This document shows positions 63,809-64,000 of a stretch of DNA of 64,000 nt, piece by piece. The DNA lies in assembly GCF_900167205.1 (NCBI RefSeq), contig NZ_FUWW01000006.1, positions 1 to 64,000 on the forward strand, read 5' to 3'. How positions within the stretch are numbered: position 1 is the stretch's first letter; each line of letters starts with the position of its first letter. Source of the stretch: Eubacterium coprostanoligenes. GTDB taxonomy: Bacteria; Bacillota; Clostridia; Oscillospirales; Acutalibacteraceae. The notes under the pieces are model-generated. The model ran no database searches. It saw nothing but the letters and a program-made list of their open reading frames with translations, and was not told the origin of the DNA. Made by a program: the position numbers and the translations under genes.

Positions 63809-63834
63809 TTTTTTAACATAAAGGAGTATTTGAA

Positions 63835-64000
63835 ATGAACAAGAAGTATTATTGCCCTGTATGTGGCTACGAAAGTGACGAACCAATCGATGTATGCCCT
63901 CTCTGCGGTGCTAAAATGGCTGTTAGAGAAGAAGGTGCAAGCAACGAATGGGCAGCAGAACACAAGGTTGGCATCATTGACGGTGTTGATGAAGAAATCG
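63835..64000 (+). CDS. reverse rubrerythrin (NADH peroxidase), N-terminal part
   Basis: Partial gene running off the right edge; 55 codons visible. The N-terminal rubredoxin-like knuckles are CPVCGYESDEP and CPLCGAK, followed by NEWAAEHKVGIIDGVDEEI, which matches the start of the ferritin-like di-iron domain in reverse rubrerythrins. This protein detoxifies hydrogen peroxide in clostridia. AAGGAG precedes the ATG at 63835; it is co-transcribed with the PerR-like gene. Confidence 0.88.
   Translation, partial: MNKKYYCPVCGYESDEPIDVCPLCGAKMAVREEGASNEWAAEHKVGIIDGVDEEI

Noticed and set aside
1-64000. tRNA, rRNA or replication-origin features
   Set aside because: No cloverleaf with a terminal CCA, no rRNA sequence and no DnaA-box cluster were recognised by eye; a covariance search would be needed to exclude small RNAs.

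Overview
The window is a chromosomal segment of a low-GC Gram-positive anaerobe. The complete S10-spc-alpha ribosomal operon in Firmicutes order, a T-box leader, a zinc-type S14, a PerR-like regulator next to a reverse rubrerythrin, and small Oscillospiraceae-type proteins (a DUF6472-like protein, a SecB-like protein) point to the class Clostridia, probably Oscillospiraceae/Ruminococcaceae. That placement is inference from gene content. Most genes lie on the minus strand.

Layout: 0.2-3.3 kb holds leuA-leuB behind a T-box riboswitch. 3.4-9.6 kb holds a phosphoribosyltransferase-like protein, a large secreted protein followed by a 52-residue peptide gene, a DUF559 nuclease-like gene, and several copies of a modular palindromic repeat. 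7.9-11.6 kb is a glycolytic block (pgk, tpiA, gpmI), followed upstream by a split transketolase (11.7-13.5 kb). 13.7-16.2 kb is a plus-strand pair of membrane sugar-transfer genes. PEP carboxykinase, then polA-rimI-tsaD, run to 22.3 kb. 22.4-38.1 kb is the 31-gene ribosomal/secY/adk/map/infA/rpoA operon, read from a strong promoter and a roughly 310-nt leader that looks structured.

38.2-43.6 kb carries a teichoic-acid-type ABC ATPase, a membrane protein, a sortase-fold protein lacking catalytic residues, ilvD, a flavodoxin-ferredoxin protein and crcB. 43.7-46.4 kb looks like a scarred accessory island: a solo insertion-sequence end, two genes fused by a deletion, a lincosamide nucleotidyltransferase-like gene and a possible integrase tail beside lysS. 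46.4-53.1 kb has greA-lysS (LysRS has an unusual YegP-like N-terminal extension), two envelope-stress-type genes, and an ACT-hom-lysC operon. A decayed IS3-type element follows at 53.2-53.6 kb. 53.6-60.8 kb has an AI-2E family permease, a metal P-type ATPase with a separate HMA protein behind an ArsR/SmtB-type operator, DUF6472 and SecB-like genes, a GH28 enzyme, an acyltransferase-like membrane protein and a trmB with an altered active-site motif. 60.9-63.1 kb is serC-serA. The right edge has a perR-like gene with its own PerR box and the start of a reverse rubrerythrin.

Functionally the window joins central carbon metabolism (lower glycolysis, transketolase, PEPCK) to branched-chain, serine and aspartate-family amino-acid synthesis and the core translation/secretion operon. 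No single convincing new defence or biosynthetic system is visible. The best leads for something undescribed are the LysRS fusion, the palindrome-flanked DUF559 gene, the rpsJ leader RNA, the secreted-protein/short-peptide pair and the non-catalytic sortase-like protein.
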